A stretch of DNA of 64,000 nucleotides from JAQUQI01 sp041650035 (GCA_041650035.1 JBAZLY010000001.1:37995-101994), one strand, 5' to 3'. Positions 54,131-63,923 are shown, counted from the stretch's first letter. Made by a program: numbers and translations. The notes: generated from the letters alone by a model not told the origin.

Positions 54131-54731
54131 TTACCTTCTCCCTGTTTTTTATCGTTTCACTGATAATCCTGCAGCGGGCCTTCAGATCCATAAGACCTGC
54201 TCCATTATGTATAATATAATCCGCCCTTTTAACCTTATCGTGAAGCGGCATTTGAAATCTTATACGGGCCAGCGCCTCCTTAGCGGACATCTTCTTACCC
54301 CTGCAACGCTGTATTTGTAAAGCCAATGACGCCATAACAACCACGATATAATCGCATTTTTTATAAAATCTCGACTCTATCAGCATCGGAGCGTCAAGAA
54401 CTATTCTTTTTCTGCCCCTTTCGTAAAATCTTTTAATCCTGTTATCTATGTCGGCCGTTATAGCAGGGTAAGTTATGCCGCACAGCTTACGGTAGCCCAA
54501 TCTGCAGGAAAACACCTTGGCCGCCAACATCCTTCTGTCAATAAGGCCATCGCTGCCGATAATACCCCTGCCAAAATATGATATAAGGCGGTTTGCCAGA
54601 GGGTTGCCGCGCTTAAGAAGGCTGCGCGCGACCTTGTCAGCACGTATAAGATCCGCATTCAAAAAACGCGCTATATACCCTGCCGCCGCGGATACCCCTG
54701 TAGACATGCCTCCTGTTATCCCGATAATCAT
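54078..54731 (-). CDS. coaE: Dephospho-CoA kinase with degenerate P-loop
   Basis: CoaE phosphorylates dephospho-CoA to CoA. The 217-residue protein has the family start MIIGITGG, an ADKVAR motif, the LDAPMLIES segment and a lid-like GKKMSAKEALARI. The P-loop reads GGMSTGVS: V13 replaces the lysine that contacts ATP phosphates in GxGSGKS. The codon is GTA. Family membership is clear, but activity is in doubt unless another residue compensates. The C-terminal tail overlaps rho by 53 bases. Confidence 0.88.
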   Translation of the reverse strand: MIIGITGGMSTGVSAAAGYIARFLNADLIRADKVARSLLKRGNPLANRLISYFGRGIIGSDGLIDRRMLAAKVFSCRLGYRKLCGITYPAITADIDNRIKRFYERGRKRIVLDAPMLIESRFYKKCDYIVVVMASLALQIQRCRGKKMSAKEALARIRFQMPLHDKVKRADYIIHNGAGLMDLKARCRIISETIKNREKVNGYRRSRIKKNEGLGTE

Positions 54732-54835
54732 ACCACGTCTCCAAGGCCAGTCCAATAACTCTTTACAGATACTCACGCATAGAATAAACTGTCCGCAGCG
54801 CAACACGCGATGCCAAGATCACAGGCCTGCTGTTT

Positions 54836-56224
54836 TCAAGCACGGGCATCAGAGGCTTTCTGATATATCTTGACATATTCACGGGCAGACGCGTCCCACG
54901 AAAAATCATAACCGGCTATTTTTCTGATAAGCCTTGTCCATTTCTGCCTGTTACCATAAACCCTTAGAGCCCTTGCCACCGCCTCCAGCATCTGTTCCGC
55001 AAAACAACCTGTAAAAACAAAACCATTGCCTTTTTCCGTATCCGGGTCATATTCAAAAACAGTGTCCGCGAGCCCGCCGGTCTTTCTTACAACAGGCACC
55101 GTGGAATACTTAAAACTAATAAGTTGCCCCAAACCGCACGGTTCATATCTTGACGGCATAAGAAATATATCGCAAGCGGCGTATATCTTCTGCGCAAGCG
55201 CGGCATCAAAGACGAGGTTAATAGACGCCTTTTCACCGAGCTTCTTGGCGGTGTCACTTAAGATATTGTGATATTTAAGCTCTCCCGAACCTAAAAGCAC
55301 GAACCCAGCCTTCATGCCGCATATGTCCGCTACGGCATCGGCAAGCATGTCATATCCTTTCTGGTACGCCAACCTGCCAACAGTACCGATAAGCGGCATA
55401 TCCAAACTCATATCCAGACCCAGCTCATCAATCAGCATCCTTTTATTATCGTATTTCAACTCGATATTCTCGCTTGAATAATTCCTGTAAATGTATATGT
55501 CCCGGCGCGGGTCCCATATATCATAATCTATTCCGTTCAGAACGCCAAAAAGACTTGAAGATCTGAATTGCAATATCCCTTCCATGCCGCAACCATATTC
55601 ATTGGTCTGTATCTCTTTCGCGTACGTGGGGCTCACGGTTGTGATAATATCCGAGAACATTAACCCTCCCTTCAGGAGGCTGAATTTTCCGTAATATTCC
55701 AAACCGTTTATATTGAACAAAGACCTGTCGAGGGCCGTCTTATGCCATTGGCAAGCGTCAAAACTGCCATTATAGGCTATATTATGGATAGTAAATACCG
55801 TCTTTGTCCCGGAAAAAAACGGATCATCGCGATACAGGGTCTTTAAATACACCGGCACAAGGCCGGTTTGCCAATCATTGCAATGTATGATATCGGGCCT
55901 AAAACCGTCTTCTTTCGTCAACTCAAGCGCCTTCAGGCAGTAATAGGCAAACCTGTCTAAGTTATCCGGGTGATCAACCCCATCCTTATCCCCATATATG
56001 CCTTCTCTTTTATAAAGCTTATCATTTATTATAAAACGAACCTTGATATCCTTGCCCAGCAAAGCGGAATTCTCATCCGTCTTTACGCAACCATATTTGG
56101 GCATAATTATACGCACTTCATGCCCGCAACCCTCCAGGGCAAGAGGCAAGGCACCGGCCACGTCGGCAAGTCCGCCCGTCTTGGCAAAAGGTACTACTTC
56201 ACTTGAAAGAAACAATATCTTCAT
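54836..56224 (-). CDS. glgA: Glycogen synthase (ADP-glucose type)
   Basis: GlgA extends alpha-1,4-glucan from ADP-glucose. The 462-residue GT5 protein has SSEVVPFAKTGGLADV at the N-terminus with the KTGGL motif, the FTIHNIAY strand, and the C-terminal EPCGLGQL and RKTGGLADTV motifs. ATG 56224 gives the standard start; ATG 56239 is possible. Other glycogen genes are not in the window. Confidence 0.95.
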   Translation of the reverse strand: MKILFLSSEVVPFAKTGGLADVAGALPLALEGCGHEVRIIMPKYGCVKTDENSALLGKDIKVRFIINDKLYKREGIYGDKDGVDHPDNLDRFAYYCLKALELTKEDGFRPDIIHCNDWQTGLVPVYLKTLYRDDPFFSGTKTVFTIHNIAYNGSFDACQWHKTALDRSLFNINGLEYYGKFSLLKGGLMFSDIITTVSPTYAKEIQTNEYGCGMEGILQFRSSSLFGVLNGIDYDIWDPRRDIYIYRNYSSENIELKYDNKRMLIDELGLDMSLDMPLIGTVGRLAYQKGYDMLADAVADICGMKAGFVLLGSGELKYHNILSDTAKKLGEKASINLVFDAALAQKIYAACDIFLMPSRYEPCGLGQLISFKYSTVPVVRKTGGLADTVFEYDPDTEKGNGFVFTGCFAEQMLEAVARALRVYGNRQKWTRLIRKIAGYDFSWDASAREYVKIYQKASDARA

Positions 56225-56260
56225 AATGATCTTCACCATCCACGAATAATTATGTGATAA

Positions 56261-58921
56261 CTAAGCGTCCTGCCAGCTTTTACCGCAGGCGAGATTTACC
56301 TTTATAGGCACCTTCAGCTTAACCACGCCTTCCATCGACCCTTTGATTATGCCGCAGACCTTGTCAAGCTCCGTCTTTGGCATATCAAATACCAATTCAT
56401 CATGCACCTGCAATATCATATTGGCCTTCAAGGCGTTGGACTTAAGCTTGTTTGACACGTCTATCATGGCTATCTTAATCATGTCAGCGGCAGTACCCTG
56501 TATCGGCGTATTTATGGCCGTTCTCTCGGCGAACTGCCTTATGCTCTGGTTGCCAGAGCCTATCTCAGGTATATACCGTCTTCTGTTAAACATGGTAAGA
56601 ACATAACCGTTTTTCCTGGCAAACTCAATCTGACCCTGCATAAACTCATACACACCCGGATATCTTGAAAAATAGGCATCTATAAAACCTTTGGCCGCAT
56701 CAACCGGTATCCCCAATTCCTTTGAAAGACCGTAAGGGCTCATACCGTATATTATGCCAAAGTTCACCGTCTTGGCCTGGTTCCTCATGACATCATCAAT
56801 ATCCCCAAGGGGCTTGTCAAATATTAATGAAGCGGTATATCTGTGTATATCCAAACCGCCCATAAAGGCCTCTGTCAGGGCTTTATCCAGCGACAAATGA
56901 GCCAGGATACGCAATTCAATCTGCGAATAATCCGATGAGAGTATTACCCCGCTTTTAAAAGACGGCTTAAACGCGCCCCGTATCTTTTTACCGATATCTG
57001 TCCTGACAGGTATATTCTGCAGGTTAGGGTCCGATGAACTAAGCCTGCCCGTGGCCGTTACGGTCTGGTTAAATGATGTGTGCAATTTTTTAGTGCGGCC
57101 ATTAACAAGCCTGGGCAGGGCGTCAATATAAGTGGATACAAGCTTAGTAAGTTCTCTGTATTCAAGTATTATCTTGGGCAGATCATAGTTTACGGCAAGA
57201 ATGGAAAGCACGGCCGCATCTGTTGATATGCCGGTCTTTGTCTTCTTCACTACCGGAAGGCCTAATTTTTCAAAAAGCACCTGGCCAAGCTGCCTCGGGG
57301 AGTTTATATTAAATTCACAACCTGCGGACTCATATATCCGCTTCGTCAGACCATCAAGCCTTTCCTGCAAAGACCCGGACATATCCTTTAGAAAATCCAC
57401 GTCTATCTTTACTCCGCAAAACTCCATATCCGATAATACCCTGATAAGCGGTAATTCAATATCCTCAAAAAGTCCAGCCAGGGACTTATGTTTTAATTTT
57501 TCTTCAAGCACCGCTTTCAGCCGGAAAGTGACATCAGAGTCCTGGCAGCAATATCTCGCTATACTATCCAACGGGACCTGGGCCATAGTAATCTTAGCCT
57601 TGCCCTTTCCTATAAGCTCGCTTATATCCGTCATCGTAAGCCCAAGGTGTTCCATGGCGATATCGGAAAGATTATGATTGGGCTTTGATGGATTCAATAG
57701 ATACGACGCCACCATGGTATCAAAACATATGCCCTTCAGATCAATACCCAGGTTACGCAACAAGACACATTCATATTTTATATTCTGTCCGATCTTTTTT
57801 ATGGAAGGATCCTCAAAAACGGTTTTAAGCCTGTCTAATATAAACTGCCTCCGGGCGGCAGACCAGCCACCTCCGACAAAACTGATATATTCCGCCTTTT
57901 TGGCGACAAAACAAAACGACACGCCAACGATCTCGCAACTCATAGGATCTGTTGAGGTAGTCTCAAAATCAAACGCCCAGGACATGTTCTTTTTTAACAA
58001 CTCTATCAGCAAATCGAACTCCGCGGCTGAAGATACAACACTATAAGCCCCCTCGGGTTGATGCCTTGGAGAAAATTCTTCGGCCAATTTGCGAAATTCA
58101 AGTTCATTAAAAATCCTGAATAGTGATTCCGCGTCAGGTTGTGTTATCCGCATAGCGTCAAAATCAATATCTATATCAACCGCCCTATCTATTTCAGCAA
58201 GCTCCCTGCTTAAATATGCCTTATCAATGTTCTCTTTGATCATCTTGCTCTTAGACAAACTTTTAAGCTTATCCACATTTTTTATCAAATTATCCAAGGT
58301 CTTGAACTCGAGTAAAAGGTCTATGGCCGTTTTTTCACCGATACCCGGCACCCCGGGTATATTATCACTGCTGTCCCCCATCAAGGCCATTATATCCACT
58401 ATATGTTTAGGGCCCACGCCAAAACGGGATATGACCGCGTCCTCATCATATATAACGCCTTCTTTGTGCGTTGAATAAACCCTTGTGTTCTTTGACACAA
58501 GCTGAAACGCGTCCTTATCCCCCGTGACAATAAATGTCATAATGCCATCCTTATCGGCACGCAATGATATGGTCCCTATTATATCATCCGCCTCAAAACC
58601 CTGTTTTTCATATATCGGTATCCTGTAAGCCTTAACAATATCCTTGATAACCGGCATCTGCGCCACGAGAGGCTCTGGCATAGGCCTCCGGTGCAGTTTA
58701 TACGCCTTATATCTCTCGTGCCTAAATGTCGGACCCTTAAGGTCAAAGGCTATCGCCAGGAGTTCAGGATGCTCAGATTCCATAAGTTTCTTAAGCATCG
58801 AGACAAACCCATACACGGCATTTGTGGGAAACCCCTTGGAATTGGAAAGATCCCTTATAGCGTAAAAAGCCCTATAGCAGAATGAATTACCATCAATTAA
58901 AAACAACCTCTTTTTGCCCAT
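56261..58921 (-). CDS. polA: DNA polymerase I
   Basis: PolA fills gaps and removes primers. The 886-residue protein has a 5'-3' exonuclease (about 1-290), a 3'-5' exonuclease (about 305-490) that keeps its acidic residues (FDFETTS, FDTMVASYLL, YCCQDSDVTF), and an A-family polymerase domain with DYSQIELRI, RNQAKTVNFGIIYG and QVHDELVF. Proofreading is therefore predicted to be active, unlike in many thermophilic or Gram-positive PolAs. Confidence 0.97.
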   Translation of the reverse strand: MGKKRLFLIDGNSFCYRAFYAIRDLSNSKGFPTNAVYGFVSMLKKLMESEHPELLAIAFDLKGPTFRHERYKAYKLHRRPMPEPLVAQMPVIKDIVKAYRIPIYEKQGFEADDIIGTISLRADKDGIMTFIVTGDKDAFQLVSKNTRVYSTHKEGVIYDEDAVISRFGVGPKHIVDIMALMGDSSDNIPGVPGIGEKTAIDLLLEFKTLDNLIKNVDKLKSLSKSKMIKENIDKAYLSRELAEIDRAVDIDIDFDAMRITQPDAESLFRIFNELEFRKLAEEFSPRHQPEGAYSVVSSAAEFDLLIELLKKNMSWAFDFETTSTDPMSCEIVGVSFCFVAKKAEYISFVGGGWSAARRQFILDRLKTVFEDPSIKKIGQNIKYECVLLRNLGIDLKGICFDTMVASYLLNPSKPNHNLSDIAMEHLGLTMTDISELIGKGKAKITMAQVPLDSIARYCCQDSDVTFRLKAVLEEKLKHKSLAGLFEDIELPLIRVLSDMEFCGVKIDVDFLKDMSGSLQERLDGLTKRIYESAGCEFNINSPRQLGQVLFEKLGLPVVKKTKTGISTDAAVLSILAVNYDLPKIILEYRELTKLVSTYIDALPRLVNGRTKKLHTSFNQTVTATGRLSSSDPNLQNIPVRTDIGKKIRGAFKPSFKSGVILSSDYSQIELRILAHLSLDKALTEAFMGGLDIHRYTASLIFDKPLGDIDDVMRNQAKTVNFGIIYGMSPYGLSKELGIPVDAAKGFIDAYFSRYPGVYEFMQGQIEFARKNGYVLTMFNRRRYIPEIGSGNQSIRQFAERTAINTPIQGTAADMIKIAMIDVSNKLKSNALKANMILQVHDELVFDMPKTELDKVCGIIKGSMEGVVKLKVPIKVNLACGKSWQDA

Positions 58922-59020
58922 ATTTATAATACAATTCCGCAGTTATATCACGGGTTATAATTTCGGAAAGGGGACACCAGGATAACCACTTAAAGGAAAG
59001 AACGCGGGCCAAACGGCGCG

Positions 59021-59728
59021 TTATTCAAGAGAATTCAAAAGCTCCTCCATTCCTATATTTTCTTGGTCAAGCTTATCATATAAAAACATAAGATCATGCG
59101 TAGCCTTTACAAACCACTCAATATCATCCTTGCTGTAGGGGTGTATCTTATAACATAGATTGTAGTAACCTTCAGCTGCTTTGAAATTACCTATCTGGCA
59201 TTCCTTCTGTGCCATCTCAAGAAAGTACTTAACCGCGAGCCTATCCACGCGTTGGACCCGCTTGTCATATTCAGCCATCACATCGGCAAGCTGTATCTTT
59301 ATCTGCTCTATTCTCTTGCGCGCCTGAAAAACCTGTTCGTGCAGGATAACGGATTTTAAAAAAAGTTTCGCTGGCTCATGCGAAGGGGCTATCTCAAGGA
59401 TCTGTTCAAAACAAACTTTGGCGTGGCCATATTGTTTTGTGTCATAATACCCCTTACCCTTGCTATAATACCTGTTAATAGTCTCCGCATTTTCCTGGAA
59501 CTGCCTCTGTTTCGCGTCCGCTATCCTGGCATATTCCCTGACCACACCTTCCTGGGACAAGGCGTAAACACCGGAAGACCTTTGTCCGGACTGCGTTTCG
59601 GCGGCACAATCCGCCGCAAGATTGCCCTTTATTGACGAGGCAAAGGCAACACCAGCACCGGTAATGACAAGATTAGGTATTACAGATAATATTATTAAGA
59701 TTGAATACTTAAATATGGCGGTTTTCAT
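59021..59728 (-). CDS. Secreted helical-repeat (TPR-like) protein
   Basis: The 235-residue product (from ATG 59728) has a signal peptide (to about residue 30, AFASS), then tetratricopeptide-like helices (YYSKGKGYYDTKQYGHAK and the EMAQKECQIGNFKAAEGYY stretch, here abbreviated) with a coiled coil between. It likely mediates protein contacts in the periplasm. It ends the operon-like block that begins with the bactofilin. No enzyme motif is visible. Confidence 0.75.
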   Translation of the reverse strand: MKTAIFKYSILIILSVIPNLVITGAGVAFASSIKGNLAADCAAETQSGQRSSGVYALSQEGVVREYARIADAKQRQFQENAETINRYYSKGKGYYDTKQYGHAKVCFEQILEIAPSHEPAKLFLKSVILHEQVFQARKRIEQIKIQLADVMAEYDKRVQRVDRLAVKYFLEMAQKECQIGNFKAAEGYYNLCYKIHPYSKDDIEWFVKATHDLMFLYDKLDQENIGMEELLNSLE

Positions 59729-59783
59729 CTGCATATAATATACACAAATCACGACAGGTTGTCAAGGCTATAAGATAACAGGG

Positions 59784-60374
59784 TTAATTCAATTTGTGTC
59801 TTCTTAAAGACTCTTTTAAATCACTTATAATATCTTGTGCCGAACTGATCATCAGACGTATTTTCATCGTGTCAATAGACTCTTTGCTAAGCTCCTGGTT
59901 AATACCGGTGATAGCCTCATCTATGCTTGCCGCGTATTTTATATTGGCCTGGGCAACCTCTCTTAAATTACGCATAACGGCATTCAATAAATAGGCCAGG
60001 CTTTGGAGCTCATCGTTCTTCCTTAAATAGATATCGTGGCTTAAGTCTCCGTCAGCCAGTTTTTTTAGCGCCAATTCCAGCTTATACCACGGACCCGCAA
60101 CCCGGTGCGAGAGTATGATGCCAAACCAAACGGCAAAAGGAAAAATTATAAATGTAGAGACAAGCGCCTTGGTGTTAGCATCCCTAAGAAGCACAATTAG
60201 CCTGCCCTGCGGATAGACATTGGCCAGTTTTTCTGAAAGATAAGGAAACAATGCCAGATATGTCATAGCACTGGACAATAGCGCCGTAAGTAGGATAAAA
60301 GCCGATATTACCAAGGCATAGCGAAATTGAAAAGATTTCTTTACCAGGTATGTTTTTCTCTTCATCAGTGCCAT
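59784..60374 (-). CDS. Two-helix membrane protein with HAMP-like domain
   Basis: The 196-residue protein has membrane helices at about residues 20-42 and 68-88, then a HAMP-like region (SHRVAGPWYKLE, GDLSHDIYLRKNDEL) and a C-terminal coiled coil. It resembles the front end of a chemoreceptor or histidine kinase without any output domain. It starts 4 bases after the PDZ gene ends, so it probably works with the neighbouring envelope proteins. Confidence 0.78.
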   Translation of the reverse strand: MALMKRKTYLVKKSFQFRYALVISAFILLTALLSSAMTYLALFPYLSEKLANVYPQGRLIVLLRDANTKALVSTFIIFPFAVWFGIILSHRVAGPWYKLELALKKLADGDLSHDIYLRKNDELQSLAYLLNAVMRNLREVAQANIKYAASIDEAITGINQELSKESIDTMKIRLMISSAQDIISDLKESLRRHKLN

Positions 60375-60378
60375 GGCC

Positions 60379-61374
60379 TTAACTTTCTTTTCTCCATAAA
60401 GACACCTCCCGTAATATATCAAGCCGCAGTTTATCGGATGAATAAAGCTCTTTTATTTTCGCGGCGGCGGTATTAACAGGCATATAACGGGTGGCTTCTT
60501 CGTTTACGCTTACAACCATGTCCCCCGCCGCTAAACCGCTTATCTGCGAATCCGAACCGAACCTTAACGATCTTATAATCAGGCCTTGCTCTTCCATTCC
60601 AAGGGATATGCCGCAGTCATTCTGGATTCCCGCCTGGCCCTTGGACGTTGGTATGGTTATACCGCGTTTTATCACAAGTGATATTTCAGGGGACGAGCCG
60701 CCGATCAGCAGATCAATAACCGAATCAGGTTCGAGATAGCCGGCCATCTTACCCCATATTGAATAAATGATATCCCCTTCCTTTATCCCGGCCTGGTCGG
60801 CAGGTGACAAAGCGGCAACAGAGACTATTTTGGGCGTATAATTAACATCGTGCAATGTTATGCCAATACTTGACTTAAGTCTGTCCCGCGGGGTGAACGT
60901 ATTACCATTTGCCGCCGGGGTATAAAGCCTTCCGGAATTCATAAACAGGCCCTTTTTGCGTTCCATATCATCCTTAAACTTCTTTTCAGGATTCTTCAAA
61001 AGGGTAGATCTCATAAATATAAACTTTTCCCTGGCCTCTTTAAATCCGGGGTTGGCATCATATGCCTTTTTATAATACGAATAGGCCTTGGAAAAATTTC
61101 CCTTTTCCTGATGATAGTCCCCGAGTTTAGACAGATTCTGCTCTACCGTATCATAAAGTATGTCCTTTATAAGGGATCTCTCTATCTTTTTCTCGCCTTC
61201 AAAAGTACTTAAGATAATATGCCTGCTGTAATTTTCAACTACTATACCTTTTATCTCAGCACCGTCATTAAGATATACCGTGTCCGCGCGGGCAGAACCT
61301 GAAAATATGCAGACAAGCCCCGCAAATTGGAGGTAAAGGAGCAGGCAAAATTTCACAATCGTTGTTATTTTCAT
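60379..61374 (-). CDS. Secreted protein with TPR and two PDZ-like domains
   Basis: The 331-residue protein has a signal peptide (to about residue 30, GSARAD), a short SH3-like strand region (YLNDGAEIKGIVVENYS), a TPR pair (GDYHQEKGNFSKAYSYYKKA), and two PDZ-like domains (about 170-240 with ADQAGIKEGDIIYSI, and 250-325 with ISGLAAGDMVVSV). No protease triad is present. It probably serves as a periplasmic scaffold or adaptor. It begins directly after the HTH-membrane gene. Confidence 0.82.
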   Translation of the reverse strand: MKITTIVKFCLLLYLQFAGLVCIFSGSARADTVYLNDGAEIKGIVVENYSRHIILSTFEGEKKIERSLIKDILYDTVEQNLSKLGDYHQEKGNFSKAYSYYKKAYDANPGFKEAREKFIFMRSTLLKNPEKKFKDDMERKKGLFMNSGRLYTPAANGNTFTPRDRLKSSIGITLHDVNYTPKIVSVAALSPADQAGIKEGDIIYSIWGKMAGYLEPDSVIDLLIGGSSPEISLVIKRGITIPTSKGQAGIQNDCGISLGMEEQGLIIRSLRFGSDSQISGLAAGDMVVSVNEEATRYMPVNTAAAKIKELYSSDKLRLDILREVSLWRKES

Positions 61375-61713
61375 CTAATAGATTACCCTTATTATGACAT
61401 AGAGAAGGAGCAGTATGAACGCCGAGGCGATTATATAAAAATCATTAAAATACAAAAAATCCCTCACCCCTAATACGGCTTTATTCTTATAACCCGCCTG
61501 CCGCGCCTTATTATCAGTCATAAATACCGTGCCTGCGCGTTTGGATAACAATTCGGCCTTTAAGGCCAATATACTCTCCTCTTCAAAACGCAGATACATG
61601 CCTCCAACCTGATACGCCGGTATCTTACCTTCGCTTACAAGCTCACGCACCTCCATTTCCGTAAGGCTCAAGCAATCAGCCGCCTCCTGAAGTGTCAGCA
61701 GTCTATCGGTCAT
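61375..61713 (-). CDS. Excisionase-type HTH protein with C-terminal membrane helix
   Basis: The 112-residue protein has an N-terminal MerR/excisionase-like HTH (LTLQEAADCLSLTEMEVRELVSEGKIPAYQVGG, abbreviated; about residues 5-55), a linker, and one hydrophobic helix at about 90-111 reaching the C-terminus. A DNA-binding-type fold tied to the membrane is unusual. The HTH could instead be a protein-binding module. It is followed immediately by the PDZ gene. Confidence 0.8.
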   Translation of the reverse strand: MTDRLLTLQEAADCLSLTEMEVRELVSEGKIPAYQVGGMYLRFEEESILALKAELLSKRAGTVFMTDNKARQAGYKNKAVLGVRDFLYFNDFYIIASAFILLLLYVIIRVIY

Positions 61714-61828
61714 GTTCAGCCCCTGGACCTATCGGCATGGAATATGTCTTTTTGAGATCATCAACAGCAACCCCCGGATCATGCAAAACCTTATTGCGCG
61801 GCCAAGAAACCGCATAACCGGATAAGGC

Positions 61829-62383
61829 TTACCTGCCGACCTTTTCTTTTGCCAGCCAGTTATCGATTTCCTGTTTGTGGAATTTCCAGGCATTGTTCTC
61901 TTTCACCGCGGGTATCTTCTTCTGTGACGCCCATTCTTCGATAAGCGATACATCAACCTCAAGATAGCGCGCGACCTCATCCAATGCCATGGACCTGGAT
62001 TTACCCGAAGAGGGCGCATAACCCAACGACGAATTCATGGTGCATCTGCCGTTTAGGACAGCCCCTTCCGAGATACCGATTACCGGCGCCGATATGTCGC
62101 CTGTGATCTGCGCGGGAGGGATAATATTTATCCTTTTCGTAGCCGTTATATTCCCTGAAACCCTGCCTGCGATAGTGACATCCTCTCCGTCGATATCAGC
62201 CTTAACTTGGGCATTCGACCCTATAGTCAACACCCCTTTTGTGTCCAGCTTGCCTTCAAATTCACCGTTTATCCGTAGATTCACGGGATCCTTAAAGATC
62301 ATAGTCCCCTGCATAGTCGCGTTGACATCCAAGATCTTTTCATTATCTGACGCATTGCCTCGCGCTCTTCTTATGCCCTGCAT
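61829..62383 (-). CDS. Bactofilin fused to an excisionase-type HTH
   Basis: The 184-residue product has a bactofilin right-handed beta-helix (about 20-115, repeating strands such as MIFKDPVNLRINGEFEG and AQVKADIDGEDVTIAG), a flexible linker (116-131) and a C-terminal HTH_17-like domain (132-180: LDEVARYLEVDVSLIEEWASQ). Bactofilins polymerise into membrane-associated filaments. ATG 62383 follows AAAGGAGGTG, so the upstream frame to 62440 is not used. It heads the uncharacterised envelope block. Confidence 0.88.
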   Translation of the reverse strand: MQGIRRARGNASDNEKILDVNATMQGTMIFKDPVNLRINGEFEGKLDTKGVLTIGSNAQVKADIDGEDVTIAGRVSGNITATKRINIIPPAQITGDISAPVIGISEGAVLNGRCTMNSSLGYAPSSGKSRSMALDEVARYLEVDVSLIEEWASQKKIPAVKENNAWKFHKQEIDNWLAKEKVGR

Positions 62384-62501
62384 ACAGACACCTCCTTTTA
62401 GATGCAGCCCTGATACCCGTAAAGACATAACAGGCACCATCAGGACCTGGTTAACCCCAAATACATAAAAAACTTATTCGGAATATCTATATATTTCCCG
62501 T

Positions 62502-63869
62502 TCAGGCAAAGACCTCACCAAGAGCCTGCTGCACATTATCAACACCTATCAGTTCCATGTTTTTATGCACACCGGCATCATTCAGGTCAGAGGCGGGCAT
62601 GACAATCCTCTTGAATCCCATCCTTTTGGCCTCGTTAATCCTTAAGCGGATCTGTGGAACACTCCTTACCTCGGAACAAAGCCCTACCTCCCCTGCCACA
62701 ACGGTATCATTACGCGCCGGTTTATCCTTAAAACTCGAGCAAATAGACACGCAGGCGGCTAAATCCGACGCAGGCTCATCCACCCTGACACCGCCTACCA
62801 CATTAAGAAATATATCGTGATTGATAAGGTTAATACCGATATTCTTCACCAGGCCCGCTGCAAGAAGAGACATCCTGTTTGGATCGAAGCCCATGGCTTT
62901 TTGTCTTGAGATACCGTAGTTAGACGGTGACACAAGGGCCTGGATCTCTATCAGGATCACCCTGATACCTTCAAGCGCGGCCATAACACATGAACCCGGC
63001 ACCAAACTCTGCCGGCGCGCGGTAAAAATATACGAAGGCTCCTTTATCTCTTTCAAGCCCTGATCCGTCATCGAGAATATCCCTACCTCATCTGTAGCGC
63101 CAAACCGGTTCTTGATCGCTCTTAGCACTCTCAGGCTGGATTCCCTTTGACCCTCAAAATAAACAACGGAATCAACTATATGTTCTAATAACTTAGGTCC
63201 GGCTATAACGCCTTCTTTGGTGATATGGCCCACAAAAAAAACACAGATGCCCAAGGCCTTGGCAGCCGCAGTAAGCAGGGCCGATGATTCCTTGATCTGG
63301 GTCACGGTACCCGCGCTTTGCCCGAATTCAGGGCTATAAAGCGTCTGCACAGAATCAACTATAACCGCCCACGGCTGAAGCTGTTTCATGTAAGATATAA
63401 TAAGCGAGGCATTTGTTTCATTGACAATATAAAATTTATCAAAAGACGCATCTATCCTCTCAGACCTTAATTTCAATTGGTTGGCAGACTCTTCACCGCT
63501 GACATAAAGTATTTTTCTATCGCGGCTCATAACAGCCGATACCTGAAGCATTAGGGTTGACTTGCCTATACCCGGTTCACCGCCCAAAAGTATAACAGAA
63601 CCCTCGACGATCCCGGAGCCTAATACGCGGTCCAATTCCCCAATACCTGTCGCCACCCTCAAAGGACACTCTGTCCTGACATCCGACAATTTCCGGGGAG
63701 GACAACTATCGGTCAGCTCTGCTATACCGCGGGGCGTTAAGGGTAAGTCGCAGCCAGCCGCGGGCTCTTGGACAAAACTATTCCAACGTTCACACTCAGG
63801 GCATCTGCCGACCCATTTCGCGCTTTGGTATCCGCAATTCTGGCATGAAAATACTGTCTTTAAGGCCAT
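62502..63869 (-). CDS. radA: DNA repair protein RadA
   Basis: RadA helps process recombination intermediates. The 455-residue protein has a zinc finger (C9, C12, C23, C26), a RecA-like ATPase with GGEPGIGKST, the RadA-specific KNRFG motif and a C-terminal Lon-like domain. GGAGAAG precedes the ATG. Confidence 0.96.
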   Translation of the reverse strand: MALKTVFSCQNCGYQSAKWVGRCPECERWNSFVQEPAAGCDLPLTPRGIAELTDSCPPRKLSDVRTECPLRVATGIGELDRVLGSGIVEGSVILLGGEPGIGKSTLMLQVSAVMSRDRKILYVSGEESANQLKLRSERIDASFDKFYIVNETNASLIISYMKQLQPWAVIVDSVQTLYSPEFGQSAGTVTQIKESSALLTAAAKALGICVFFVGHITKEGVIAGPKLLEHIVDSVVYFEGQRESSLRVLRAIKNRFGATDEVGIFSMTDQGLKEIKEPSYIFTARRQSLVPGSCVMAALEGIRVILIEIQALVSPSNYGISRQKAMGFDPNRMSLLAAGLVKNIGINLINHDIFLNVVGGVRVDEPASDLAACVSICSSFKDKPARNDTVVAGEVGLCSEVRSVPQIRLRINEAKRMGFKRIVMPASDLNDAGVHKNMELIGVDNVQQALGEVFA

Positions 63870-63923
63870 GCAGACTTCTCCAATCTTTTTTAAGCCCTTG
63901 CGCGTTCTATACGCTGTTAAAAA

